From Pseudomonadota bacterium (GTDB taxonomy: Bacteria; Pseudomonadota; Alphaproteobacteria; Rhizobiales; Rhizobiaceae): DNA of 5,398 bases. The stretch spans positions 1-5,398 of the forward strand of contig JAEWHN010000028.1 in the NCBI GenBank assembly GCA_023387775.1, given 5' to 3'. This document shows positions 1 through 5,137 of this stretch, one piece after another; positions within the stretch are counted from its first letter, which is position 1; every line of letters starts with the position of its first letter. The notes under the pieces are model-generated. The model did not search any database, was not told the DNA's origin, and saw only the letters and a program-made list of their open reading frames with translations. Made by a program: the position numbers and the translations under genes.

Positions 1-2
1 GC

Positions 3-584
3 CCGGCGCGGCCGCTGCGGAACGGCGAGATCAATCCGCTCGACGCCAGCGCCGACACGGATTTCGCGCCCGAACTGACGCTCAAGGATGGCGATGTCGT
101 CGAGGGCGACGGCTGGCGCATCGGCACGGTGCTTACGCCAGGCCACGCCGCCAACCATGCGGCGTTCTCGCTGGAAGGCACCGGCATCCTGTTCTCCGCC
201 GACCATGTCATGGCCTGGGCCACCTCCATCGTGGCGCCCCCGGACGGCGCAATGGCCGACTACATGGCCTCGCTCGACCGGCTGCTCGAGCGCGACGACC
301 GGGTGTTCTTCCCGGGCCATGGCGGCCCGGTCACCAAGCCGCGGTCATTCCTGCGCGGCCTCAAGGCCCACCGGAAGATGCGCGAGCGCGCCATCGTGGA
401 GAGGCTGAGGTCGGGCGACCGCACCATCGGCGATCTGGTCGCCGCGATCTACCGCGACACCGACCCGCGCCTGCACGGCGCCGCCGCGCTCTCGGTTCTG
501 GCGCATCTGGAAGATCTGGTCGGGCGCGGTGCGGCCGTCACCGATGGCGCGGTATCCATCGACGCGCATTTTTCGCCGGCCTGA
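3..584 (+). CDS. MBL-fold metallohydrolase, LACTB2-like, 3' part only
   Basis: The reading frame is open from the left edge, so the start and the first part of the protein are missing; 193 residues are visible. Three late metallo-beta-lactamase motifs can be seen: TPGHAANH (the third-motif histidine that binds zinc), FSADHVM (the aspartate that bridges two metals) and FFPGHGGPV (the last histidine ligand). The N-terminal HxHxDH motif would lie outside the window. After the fold, about 75 residues beginning near KAHRKMRERAIVERL match the helical/winged-helix tail of LACTB2-type hydrolases, with the typical 'IGDLVAAIYRDTDPRLHGAAALSVLAHLEDL' pattern split over several helices. Family members hydrolyse thioesters, esters or RNA, and the sequence does not fix the substrate here. 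A glyoxalase II-like role is less likely because of the tail domain. The gene converges on the DUF1499 gene, with a two-hairpin repeat between them. The family call is firm; the substrate is unknown. Confidence 0.9.
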   Translation, partial: PARPLRNGEINPLDASADTDFAPELTLKDGDVVEGDGWRIGTVLTPGHAANHAAFSLEGTGILFSADHVMAWATSIVAPPDGAMADYMASLDRLLERDDRVFFPGHGGPVTKPRSFLRGLKAHRKMRERAIVERLRSGDRTIGDLVAAIYRDTDPRLHGAAALSVLAHLEDLVGRGAAVTDGAVSIDAHFSPA

Positions 585-587
585 TCC

Positions 588-687
588 AGAGCACGATCCC
601 GAAGAGTGCATAGCAGTCTACGGACGAAGATCATGCTCGGGCCAAGAAAGATCGGGATGACAATTCAACGAAAAATCATCCTGATCT
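588..687. repeat. Two-hairpin intergenic repeat, Hyphomicrobiales type
   Basis: Two stem-loops lie side by side between convergent genes. The first pairs GAGCACGATC (589-598) with GATCATGCTC (629-638), with one mismatch. The second pairs AGATCGGGATGA (649-660) with TCATCCTGATCT (676-687), with one mismatch that is a G-U pair in one RNA orientation. The wording 'agagcacgatcccgaagagtg ... gatcatgctc ... gggatga' resembles, from memory, a dispersed intergenic element seen many times in Mesorhizobium, Brucella and Sinorhizobium genomes. That resemblance was not checked by a search. Placed between two converging genes, the hairpins may also act as a bidirectional transcription stop, although no T-run follows either stem. 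The right arm covers the first two bases, on the plus strand, of the DUF1499 stop codon (686-688). Confidence 0.7.
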
Positions 688-1483
688 AATTGCTGTCGGG
701 CGGGGCTTCGCCGCTCTGCGTCGCCACCTCCGCATCCAGATCCTTCAGGAATTGGTTGATCCGCGCCGCGTTGTTTCCGAAATCGTGCCGCCCGTAGCGC
801 GAGGCGGAGCGCATGTCGACATAGGTCGTCTCGCCCTCGTCCACCAACCGGATGGAAACGTCGACCGGGAAAGCCAGCACCCAGGTATATGCCAGCGCCT
901 CTATCGTTATCTCGCTCTCGTCGTCCGGGTCCGCGGTTGGTCCGAACAGTTTCCAGTTGGTGCGCGACAGCACCGACTCCACGGCGTCCAGCGTGCGATC
1001 GAGCGGCAGGTCGTAGCGCCGGCCCGTCACTTGCGGGTATTTTTCCGATTGCAGCTTGCGCTGCTCGGCCGTAGGCGGCGCCACCGGGTTCATGCCGCGC
1101 GAGCGGGTCTTGGCCGCAATCGTCAGCGCCGGCGGGTCCTCCGGGTCCGTCGAGATGTCGTTGAGCTCGGGGTAGGCAAAGGCGCAATAGCCGTAGAACA
1201 GGAAGGGCGCCAGCACGGCAAGCCCCACCACCGCGCCGAAGGTCAGATCCCCCCCGCCGCGGTCTCCATCGTTCCACACATGCGGAAAGGCGAAGAACGC
1301 TAGCAGCAGGGCGAAAGTGGCCAGCACCGCCACAAGGGCGAGCACGCACAGGAAGGCCACCGTTTCCAGCAGGGCATAGCGGTGGGCAAGCCCGGCGATG
1401 ATCAACAGCAGCGCAGAGAACCCTGCCAGGCGGCGCGACCATTCGGCCATCCGCGATATCTTCTCTTCCAGATAGGCCACCAT
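686..1483 (-). CDS. DUF1499 family membrane-anchored protein
   Basis: This 265-residue protein has three hydrophobic stretches in its first 105 residues (about 17-35, 41-67 and 81-104), then a soluble domain of about 150 residues. The soluble part fits DUF1499: it has 'KYPQVTGRRYDLPLDRTLDAVES' split by a conserved Y/D pattern, an NWKLF segment, 'IEALAYTWVLAFPVDVSIRL' and the late 'TYVDMRSASRYGRHDFGNNAARI' region, whose SRxGxxDxGxNxxRI core is the family hallmark. The function of DUF1499 is not established. The protein probably sits in the inner membrane with the domain on one face. The ATG at 1483 has only a distant GGAG (1502-1505). A second ATG at 1450 (residue 12) has a better-placed GAGAAG ahead of it and is a possible start. 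It lies 73 bases downstream of the acyl-CoA ligase on the same strand, so the two may share a transcript. The family is sure; the start is less so. Confidence 0.9.
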   Translation of the reverse strand: MVAYLEEKISRMAEWSRRLAGFSALLLIIAGLAHRYALLETVAFLCVLALVAVLATFALLLAFFAFPHVWNDGDRGGGDLTFGAVVGLAVLAPFLFYGYCAFAYPELNDISTDPEDPPALTIAAKTRSRGMNPVAPPTAEQRKLQSEKYPQVTGRRYDLPLDRTLDAVESVLSRTNWKLFGPTADPDDESEITIEALAYTWVLAFPVDVSIRLVDEGETTYVDMRSASRYGRHDFGNNAARINQFLKDLDAEVATQSGEAPPDSN

Positions 1484-1556
1484 GTCGCCGCGCCGCAGGA
1501 GCTCCGATTTTCACTGCGGAATCCTTAGAAGCTTTTGGCCTCCGGCAGAAGCCCGC

Positions 1557-3185
1557 TCAATCGGAGGGCAACCGGTATTCGCCGAATTGCCGGCGCAGGG
1601 CAGTCTTCTGGATCTTGCCTGTCGCCGTATGCGGGATTTCCTCCACGAAGGCTATGTCGTCCGGCAACCACCACTTGGCGACCTTGCCTTCCATGAAGCC
1701 GAGAATGTCGGCCTTGGCCGGCTCCTTGCCCGGCTTGCGCACCACCACCAGCAACGGCCGCTCGTCCCACTTTTGGTGCCGCACGCCGATCACCGCCGCC
1801 TCCGCCACATCCGGGTGGCCGACGGCCAGGTTCTCCAGTTCGATGGTCGAGATCCATTCGCCGCCGGACTTGATCACGTCCTTGGCCCGGTCGGTGATCT
1901 GCATGTAGCCGTTGGCATCTATATGCGCGACATCGCCGGTGTCGAACCAGCCCTCATCGTCGAACTGCTCGGCACCGGCGCCGCCATAATAGGCCCGCGC
2001 CACCGCCGGCCCGCGCACCTTGAGGCGTCCGAAGGTCTTGCCGTCCCATGGCAAATCCCGGTTGTTGTCGTCGGTCACCTTCATCTCCACGCCGAAGGGC
2101 GCATGCCCCTGCTTGGCCTTCAGGTCCAACAGTTCCTCGCTCTCCAGCCCTGCGCATTCCGGCTTCAGCGTGGCCAGGGTGCCCAGCGGCGACATTTCGG
2201 TCATGCCCCAGGCATGGATGACCTCCACGCCATAGTTCTGCTCGAACTTCCGTGTCATGGCGCGCGGGCAGGCCGAGCCGCCGATCACCACCTTCTTCAG
2301 ATAGGGCAGCTTCTTTCCGGTCTCCTCCAGATGCTGGAGCAGCATCAGCCACACCGTGGGCACGGCGGCGGTGAAGGTCACCTTCTCTGTATCGAGCAGA
2401 TCGTAGATCGAGGCGCCGTCCATGCGCGGGCCCGGCATCACCAGCTTTGCGCCGATCATCGGCCCGCTCTGCGCAAGGCCCCAGGCATTGGCGTGGAACA
2501 TCGGCACCACCGGCAGGATCACATCGCGCGAGGAAATGCCCATCGCATCCGGCATGGCGGCCATCATCGCGTGGATCACGTTCGAGCGGTGGCTGTAGAG
2601 CACCCCCTTCGGCTCGCCGGTCGTGCCCGAGGTGTAGCACATGCCGGCAGCCGTGTTCTCGTCGAAATCCCGCCAACGGAAGTCCCCATCCGCCTCGGCC
2701 AGCCATTCCTCATAAGCCACCGCATTGGGCAGCGAGGTTGGCGGCATATGGGTCGCATCGGTCAGCACGATGACCCGCCGCAGGCTCGGCACCGATGCGG
2801 CAATCTTCTCCACCAGCGGCAGGAAGGTGAGGTCGACGAACAGCGCCTTGTCCTCGGCGTGGTTCATGATCCAGGCGATCTGCTCGGGAAACAGGCGCGG
2901 GTTGAGCGTGTGATAGACCGCGCCCATGCCCATGATGCCGTACCACGCCTCGATGTGCCGCGCCGTGTTCCAGGCGAGTGTGGCGATGCGGTCGCCCGGC
3001 CCGAAGCCGTCGCGCTCGAGGCGCTGTGCCAGCTTCAGCGCGCGCAGGCGGACCTCCGCGTAGGTCGTGCGGACGATGGGTCCTTCGACCGAACGCGAGA
3101 CGACTTCACGATGCGGATGCTGGATCCCGGCGTGATCGAGAATCTTGTGGCAGAGCAGCGGCCATTCCTGCATCAGTCCAAGCAT
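1557..3185 (-). CDS. Fatty acyl-CoA ligase (AMP-forming), ttLC-FACS/DmdB-like
   Basis: The enzyme activates a carboxylic acid with ATP to an acyl-adenylate and transfers the acyl group to coenzyme A; it is probably cytosolic. It has 542 residues and a complete set of ANL-superfamily motifs: the P-loop YTSGTTGEPKG (184-194), the gate-type motif VPMFHANAW (227-235), GMTEMSP (327-333), GWFDTGD (412-418), the hinge/linker DRAKDVIKSGGEWIS (432-446), and TATGKIQK with the C-terminal catalytic lysine at 524. Length and motif wording closely follow the Thermus thermophilus long-chain fatty acyl-CoA synthetase (about 541 residues). The same subfamily includes DmdB, the methylmercaptopropionate-CoA ligase, so chain length and true substrate are open. 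The start is well supported: on the coding strand GGGAGGAGG (3200-3192) lies 6 bases before the ATG. The gene is divergent from the small protein at 3415 and is followed by DUF1499. A candidate promoter with an overlapping palindrome lies just upstream. Confidence 0.95.
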   Translation of the reverse strand: MLGLMQEWPLLCHKILDHAGIQHPHREVVSRSVEGPIVRTTYAEVRLRALKLAQRLERDGFGPGDRIATLAWNTARHIEAWYGIMGMGAVYHTLNPRLFPEQIAWIMNHAEDKALFVDLTFLPLVEKIAASVPSLRRVIVLTDATHMPPTSLPNAVAYEEWLAEADGDFRWRDFDENTAAGMCYTSGTTGEPKGVLYSHRSNVIHAMMAAMPDAMGISSRDVILPVVPMFHANAWGLAQSGPMIGAKLVMPGPRMDGASIYDLLDTEKVTFTAAVPTVWLMLLQHLEETGKKLPYLKKVVIGGSACPRAMTRKFEQNYGVEVIHAWGMTEMSPLGTLATLKPECAGLESEELLDLKAKQGHAPFGVEMKVTDDNNRDLPWDGKTFGRLKVRGPAVARAYYGGAGAEQFDDEGWFDTGDVAHIDANGYMQITDRAKDVIKSGGEWISTIELENLAVGHPDVAEAAVIGVRHQKWDERPLLVVVRKPGKEPAKADILGFMEGKVAKWWLPDDIAFVEEIPHTATGKIQKTALRRQFGEYRLPSD

Positions 3186-3191
3186 TGCTGT

Positions 3192-3200
3192 CCTCCTCCC
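3192..3200 (-). promoter_or_regulatory. Strong ribosome binding site of the acyl-CoA ligase
   Basis: The coding strand reads GGGAGGAGG, then ACAGCA, then ATG at 3185. The spacing of 6 bases and the near-perfect complement to the 16S rRNA tail fix the ligase start at this ATG rather than the internal ATG four codons later. Confidence 0.85.
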
Positions 3201-3217
3201 GATGTCGTTTTCCCGGC

Positions 3218-3249
3218 ATTGTGGAACGAAAAGCAGTATTGTCCAATAC
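3218..3249 (-). promoter_or_regulatory. Candidate ligase promoter with palindromic operator
   Basis: On the minus strand, TTGGAC (3246-3241) resembles a sigma-70 -35 box. After exactly 17 bases, CACAAT (3223-3218) resembles a -10 box (4 of 6 consensus bases). This would start transcription near 3211, about 25 bases before the ligase ATG and just ahead of its ribosome binding site. The perfect inverted repeat GTATTG-TC-CAATAC (3236-3249) covers the -35 box, which is the usual placement for a repressor site. TetR- or GntR-type regulators often control fatty-acid activation genes, but no regulator gene is visible here and the match to any known operator is not established. The call rests on position and symmetry only. 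Confidence 0.45.
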
Positions 3250-3414
3250 CTCCTTCCGTTACGTCAATTGATCTTGCGCCAGTGCTTCTGATCCGTCAGT
3301 CTCGGTACTTGTCGGGTCAGTGGCCGGAAACAGTCAATCGTCACAATCCGGCCATTCTCATTCCCGATTTCGCCGCTAGCGGAAGTGCCATCTTTGAAGG
3401 AACAGGGGCTCCGC
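3250..3414. other. Rest of the divergent intergenic region, with two symmetric sequences
   Basis: No gene is supported in this part of the spacer. It holds the perfect 8-base inverted repeat TGGCCGGA (3321-3328) / TCCGGCCA (3347-3354) with an 18-base loop, and the perfect 10-base palindrome CCGCTAGCGG (3373-3382). Both precede the small rightward gene and could be part of its control region. No convincing rightward -35/-10 pair was found by eye. Confidence 0.4.
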
Positions 3415-3780
3415 ATGAAAGAGCAATCTGGCGCTGAGAGCAGATCGGAAATCGCTTCCGACGCTTCCGGGAACGCGATCGAACTTGCCACCAAGGGCGG
3501 CGACGTTTCCGATCAGGATTTCGAGACAGTCGTTCGCGGCGCGCTCGACGCGGTGGGCGGCGTGCTCATGTTCAAGCTGCGCATAGACGAACCGGACGAG
3601 CCGCATTATGCGGCAGCCGCTTACGTCGGCGAAGGCGAGAGCCGCCAGTTCCTGATCCTCATCCTTCCGGTGGCGGGCGGCCATCTTCGTGTCGAGACGG
3701 TGGCCAGCAGCAAGAGCCCCATCGCCGGCATCGTGGCCGCCTATGCCGGGCTGGCGGAAGCACTCACCCACGCCGCCTGA
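3415..3780 (+). CDS. Small acidic protein of unknown function
   Basis: I do not recognise this 121-residue protein. It opens with a charged, probably flexible stretch (about residues 1-30), followed by a compact-looking domain. That domain has an amphipathic helix (DQDFETVVRGALDAVGGVL), alternating hydrophobic strands (LMFKLRI, HYAAAAYVG, RQFLILILPV, GHLRVETVAS) and a final helix (PIAGIVAAYAGLAEAL). There is no signal peptide, membrane segment or cysteine. It is probably real because the third codon positions are GC-rich like those of its neighbours, the opposite-strand frames resemble nothing, and AGGGG (3404-3408) lies 6 bases before the ATG. An upstream in-frame GTG at 3385 would add 10 residues, but it overlaps the region just after a palindrome and has no clear ribosome binding site. 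DUF427 follows 89 bases downstream on the same strand. Confidence 0.7.
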   Translation: MKEQSGAESRSEIASDASGNAIELATKGGDVSDQDFETVVRGALDAVGGVLMFKLRIDEPDEPHYAAAAYVGEGESRQFLILILPVAGGHLRVETVASSKSPIAGIVAAYAGLAEALTHAA

Positions 3781-3810
3781 ACGGGACCTGAGAGAGCCTG
3801 CGGGCACTTG

Positions 3811-3848
3811 GCGCGCGGAACGGAAATTCGGCGTGCGCGTTTGTTTGT
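3811..3848 (+). terminator. Hairpin with T-rich tail: terminator or attenuator
   Basis: GCGCGCG (3811-3817) can pair with CGTGCGC (3832-3838), using one G-U pair. GAA (3818-3820) can extend the stem with TTC (3827-3829) across a two-base bulge. TTTGTTTGT (3840-3848) follows after one base. This fits an imperfect intrinsic terminator 31 bases after the small gene. It sits only 10 bases before the DUF427 ribosome binding site, so it would either end the upstream transcript or attenuate read-through into DUF427. The T-tract is interrupted by G, which weakens the call. Confidence 0.4.
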
Positions 3849-3857
3849 CCGGACCGC

Positions 3858-3863
3858 AGGAGG
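3858..3863 (+). promoter_or_regulatory. Ribosome binding site of the DUF427 gene
   Basis: A perfect AGGAGG lies 6 bases before the ATG at 3870. It settles the start of the DUF427 protein. Confidence 0.85.
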
Positions 3864-3869
3864 CTCGCC

Positions 3870-4283
3870 ATGGTAACAATCGCTCCGCCCGCACCCGGAT
3901 TTCGGCGCAACCCGAACTACCACATCACCGTGAGGCGCTTCTCGGGAACCGTCGTCGTCAGCTTTGCCGGCGCGGTCATCGCCTCCACCACGGCCGCGAA
4001 GGTGCTGCGCGAGGAAAGGCATCAGCCGGTCTATTACATCCCCTTCCGCGACATCTATTTCGAGTTTCTGACCCGCACCGAGATGCGCACCCATAACGCC
4101 TACAAGGGCGAGGCCGTGCACTGGAACGTAGCGGCATCGGGCGAAGCGGAAGACGACGTCATGTGGTCCTACGACGCGCCCTACGATGAATTGAAGGCGA
4201 TCATGAATCACGGCGCCTTCGACCCGAACAAGGTTCGGGTGGACGTTCTGGCAGCCGCGAAAGGCTGGCATCCGCAAGCGTGA
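3870..4283 (+). CDS. DUF427 domain-containing protein
   Basis: This 137-residue protein is essentially one DUF427 domain. The family pattern is clear: a strand with VVVSFAGAVIASTTAAKVLRE (residues 28-48), then QPVYYIPFRDIYFEFL (52-67), then the core AYKGEAVHWNV (77-87), and a WSYDAPYDE segment (99-107). In other members the core is usually preceded by a cysteine (CPYKG); here the residues are HNAYKG, so that cysteine is absent. DUF427 proteins are small, soluble beta-rich proteins without an agreed biochemical role. The protein probably acts in the cytoplasm, since there is no signal peptide or membrane segment. The ribosome binding site is excellent. The gene is second in a possible pair with the small unknown protein and converges on the polysaccharide deacetylase gene, with only 24 bases between the two stop codons. 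Confidence 0.9.
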   Translation: MVTIAPPAPGFRRNPNYHITVRRFSGTVVVSFAGAVIASTTAAKVLREERHQPVYYIPFRDIYFEFLTRTEMRTHNAYKGEAVHWNVAASGEAEDDVMWSYDAPYDELKAIMNHGAFDPNKVRVDVLAAAKGWHPQA

Positions 4284-4307
4284 CGAGGCGGCCGGCTGCC
4301 AAGGCCG

Positions 4308-5051
4308 TCAATCGGTGGTGTCGTTCGTACCCATCCCGTCGGCGTCATCCAGGCGCACGAAGGTCACGCCCCTCGCCTTGAGTTCCAGAAGCCCTTTCAC
4401 CAGCCCCTCGCCGGCAGCGTGGGTGGGCTGGTTGATGTGTGCGATGATGACATCGCCATCCCTGGCGGCCGCCACGCGCCGCGCCGTTTCCCTTGCGCTC
4501 AGCAGCGAGCCGCCGTCGCCGTTGATGGAATAGCCGGCGACCTTGAAGCCGGCCTTGCGTATCAGCGCGATCGCGGACGGGCTGTATTGGGCGGTGGCGC
4601 CGCGAAACCATTTCGCCGCTGGTTCACCGGCCTCCGCAAGTGCTGCCGCGCCTCCCTCCACCTCTGCCAGCACGGCTTCGGCGCTTCCCGCGCTGCTGAT
4701 GCCGTAGATCTTGCGCGGCGTATCCACCGCCGGAATGTGGTGCCCGCCGTGGTTCTCAAGCTCAAACAGGTCCGGGTGCGCACGCATGATCTCCAGCGCG
4801 GCAGCATTGCGCCTGAGCCAGGTGCCGGTAACGAAGATGGTGGCCGGAATCCGGTTCTCGACCAGCGCCGAGAGTATTCGTTCATCGGTCCTGCCGCCGC
4901 AGGCGTCCAGCGTCAGCGCCACGCGCGGGGCGTCGGCATCCTGCTGCGGCTTCAGGTGCAGCGCGGGTTCCAGCAGCGGAACGGCTTGGCCGACGGAAGC
5001 CGCCGAGACGAGGAACCCGGCGGCGAGGAAGGATTTCAGCAACAGGCGCAT
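4308..5051 (-). CDS. Secreted polysaccharide deacetylase, CE4/NodB-like with variant motifs
   Basis: The 247-residue protein begins with a signal peptide: MRLLLK, a hydrophobic core, and a likely cleavage site near GQA-VP (residues 21-25). The NodB-fold motifs follow in order: LTLDACGG (46-53, motif 1), ENHGGHH (99-105, motif 2, with H101 and H105 as metal ligands), FRGATAQYSP (149-158, motif 3 with R150), GYSINGDGGS (173-182, motif 4) and IIAHINQP (202-209, motif 5 with H205). CE4 enzymes remove acetyl groups from chitin-like sugars, peptidoglycan or exopolysaccharide outside the cytoplasm. Motif 1 has D-A in place of the usual D-D, so one standard metal ligand is missing. I chose the ATG at 5051 because it gives a clean signal peptide. 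An in-frame TTG at 5060 would add three residues, and neither start has a strong ribosome binding site. It lies 86 bases downstream of ppdK on the same strand. The substrate is unknown. Confidence 0.87.
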   Translation of the reverse strand: MRLLLKSFLAAGFLVSAASVGQAVPLLEPALHLKPQQDADAPRVALTLDACGGRTDERILSALVENRIPATIFVTGTWLRRNAAALEIMRAHPDLFELENHGGHHIPAVDTPRKIYGISSAGSAEAVLAEVEGGAAALAEAGEPAAKWFRGATAQYSPSAIALIRKAGFKVAGYSINGDGGSLLSARETARRVAAARDGDVIIAHINQPTHAAGEGLVKGLLELKARGVTFVRLDDADGMGTNDTTD

Positions 5052-5071
5052 GGCAGTCAATTTCAGGCTTT

Positions 5072-5124
5072 CGGCGGCCTTATCCCCAACGCCCGCATCT
5101 GGGCGAAAATCGGGACGGCCGCCG
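5072..5124. repeat. Nested inverted repeats between ppdK and the deacetylase gene
   Basis: CGGCGGCC (5072-5079) and GGCCGCCG (5117-5124) are perfect inverted copies 37 bases apart. Inside that loop, CGCCC (5090-5094) and GGGCG (5101-5105) form a second short hairpin. Together they could fold the short leader of the deacetylase message or the tail of the ppdK message. No T-run follows on the minus strand, so a classical intrinsic terminator is not supported. Confidence 0.4.
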
Positions 5125-5137
5125 CAGCATGCTTGCC

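Noticed and set aside
88..408. A 106-codon plus-strand frame inside the MBL hydrolase
   Set aside because: It is an out-of-frame shadow of the hydrolase, whose frame carries the metal-binding motifs.
618..1514. A 298-codon minus-strand frame overlapping DUF1499
   Set aside because: It is a frame-shifted shadow of the DUF1499 gene, with low-complexity Arg/Gly/Ala composition and no family resemblance.
1532..1554. Possible terminator after the acyl-CoA ligase (GGCCTC/GAAGCC)
   Set aside because: The stem is 6 bases with a wobble pair and is followed on the minus strand by an A-rich rather than T-rich run, so read-through into DUF1499 is equally likely.
1482..3437. A 651-codon open frame on the plus strand, antisense to the ligase and crossing the spacer
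   Set aside because: It is the mirror of a GC-biased real gene. Its product is rich in His, Arg and Gly with no recognisable domain, while the opposite strand encodes an acyl-CoA ligase with all its motifs and a strong ribosome binding site.
4284..4309. Possible terminator between the convergent DUF427 and deacetylase genes (CGGCC 4289-4293 with GGCCG 4303-4307)
   Set aside because: The stem is only 5 bases and there is no T-run on either strand, so it is not above chance for GC-rich DNA.
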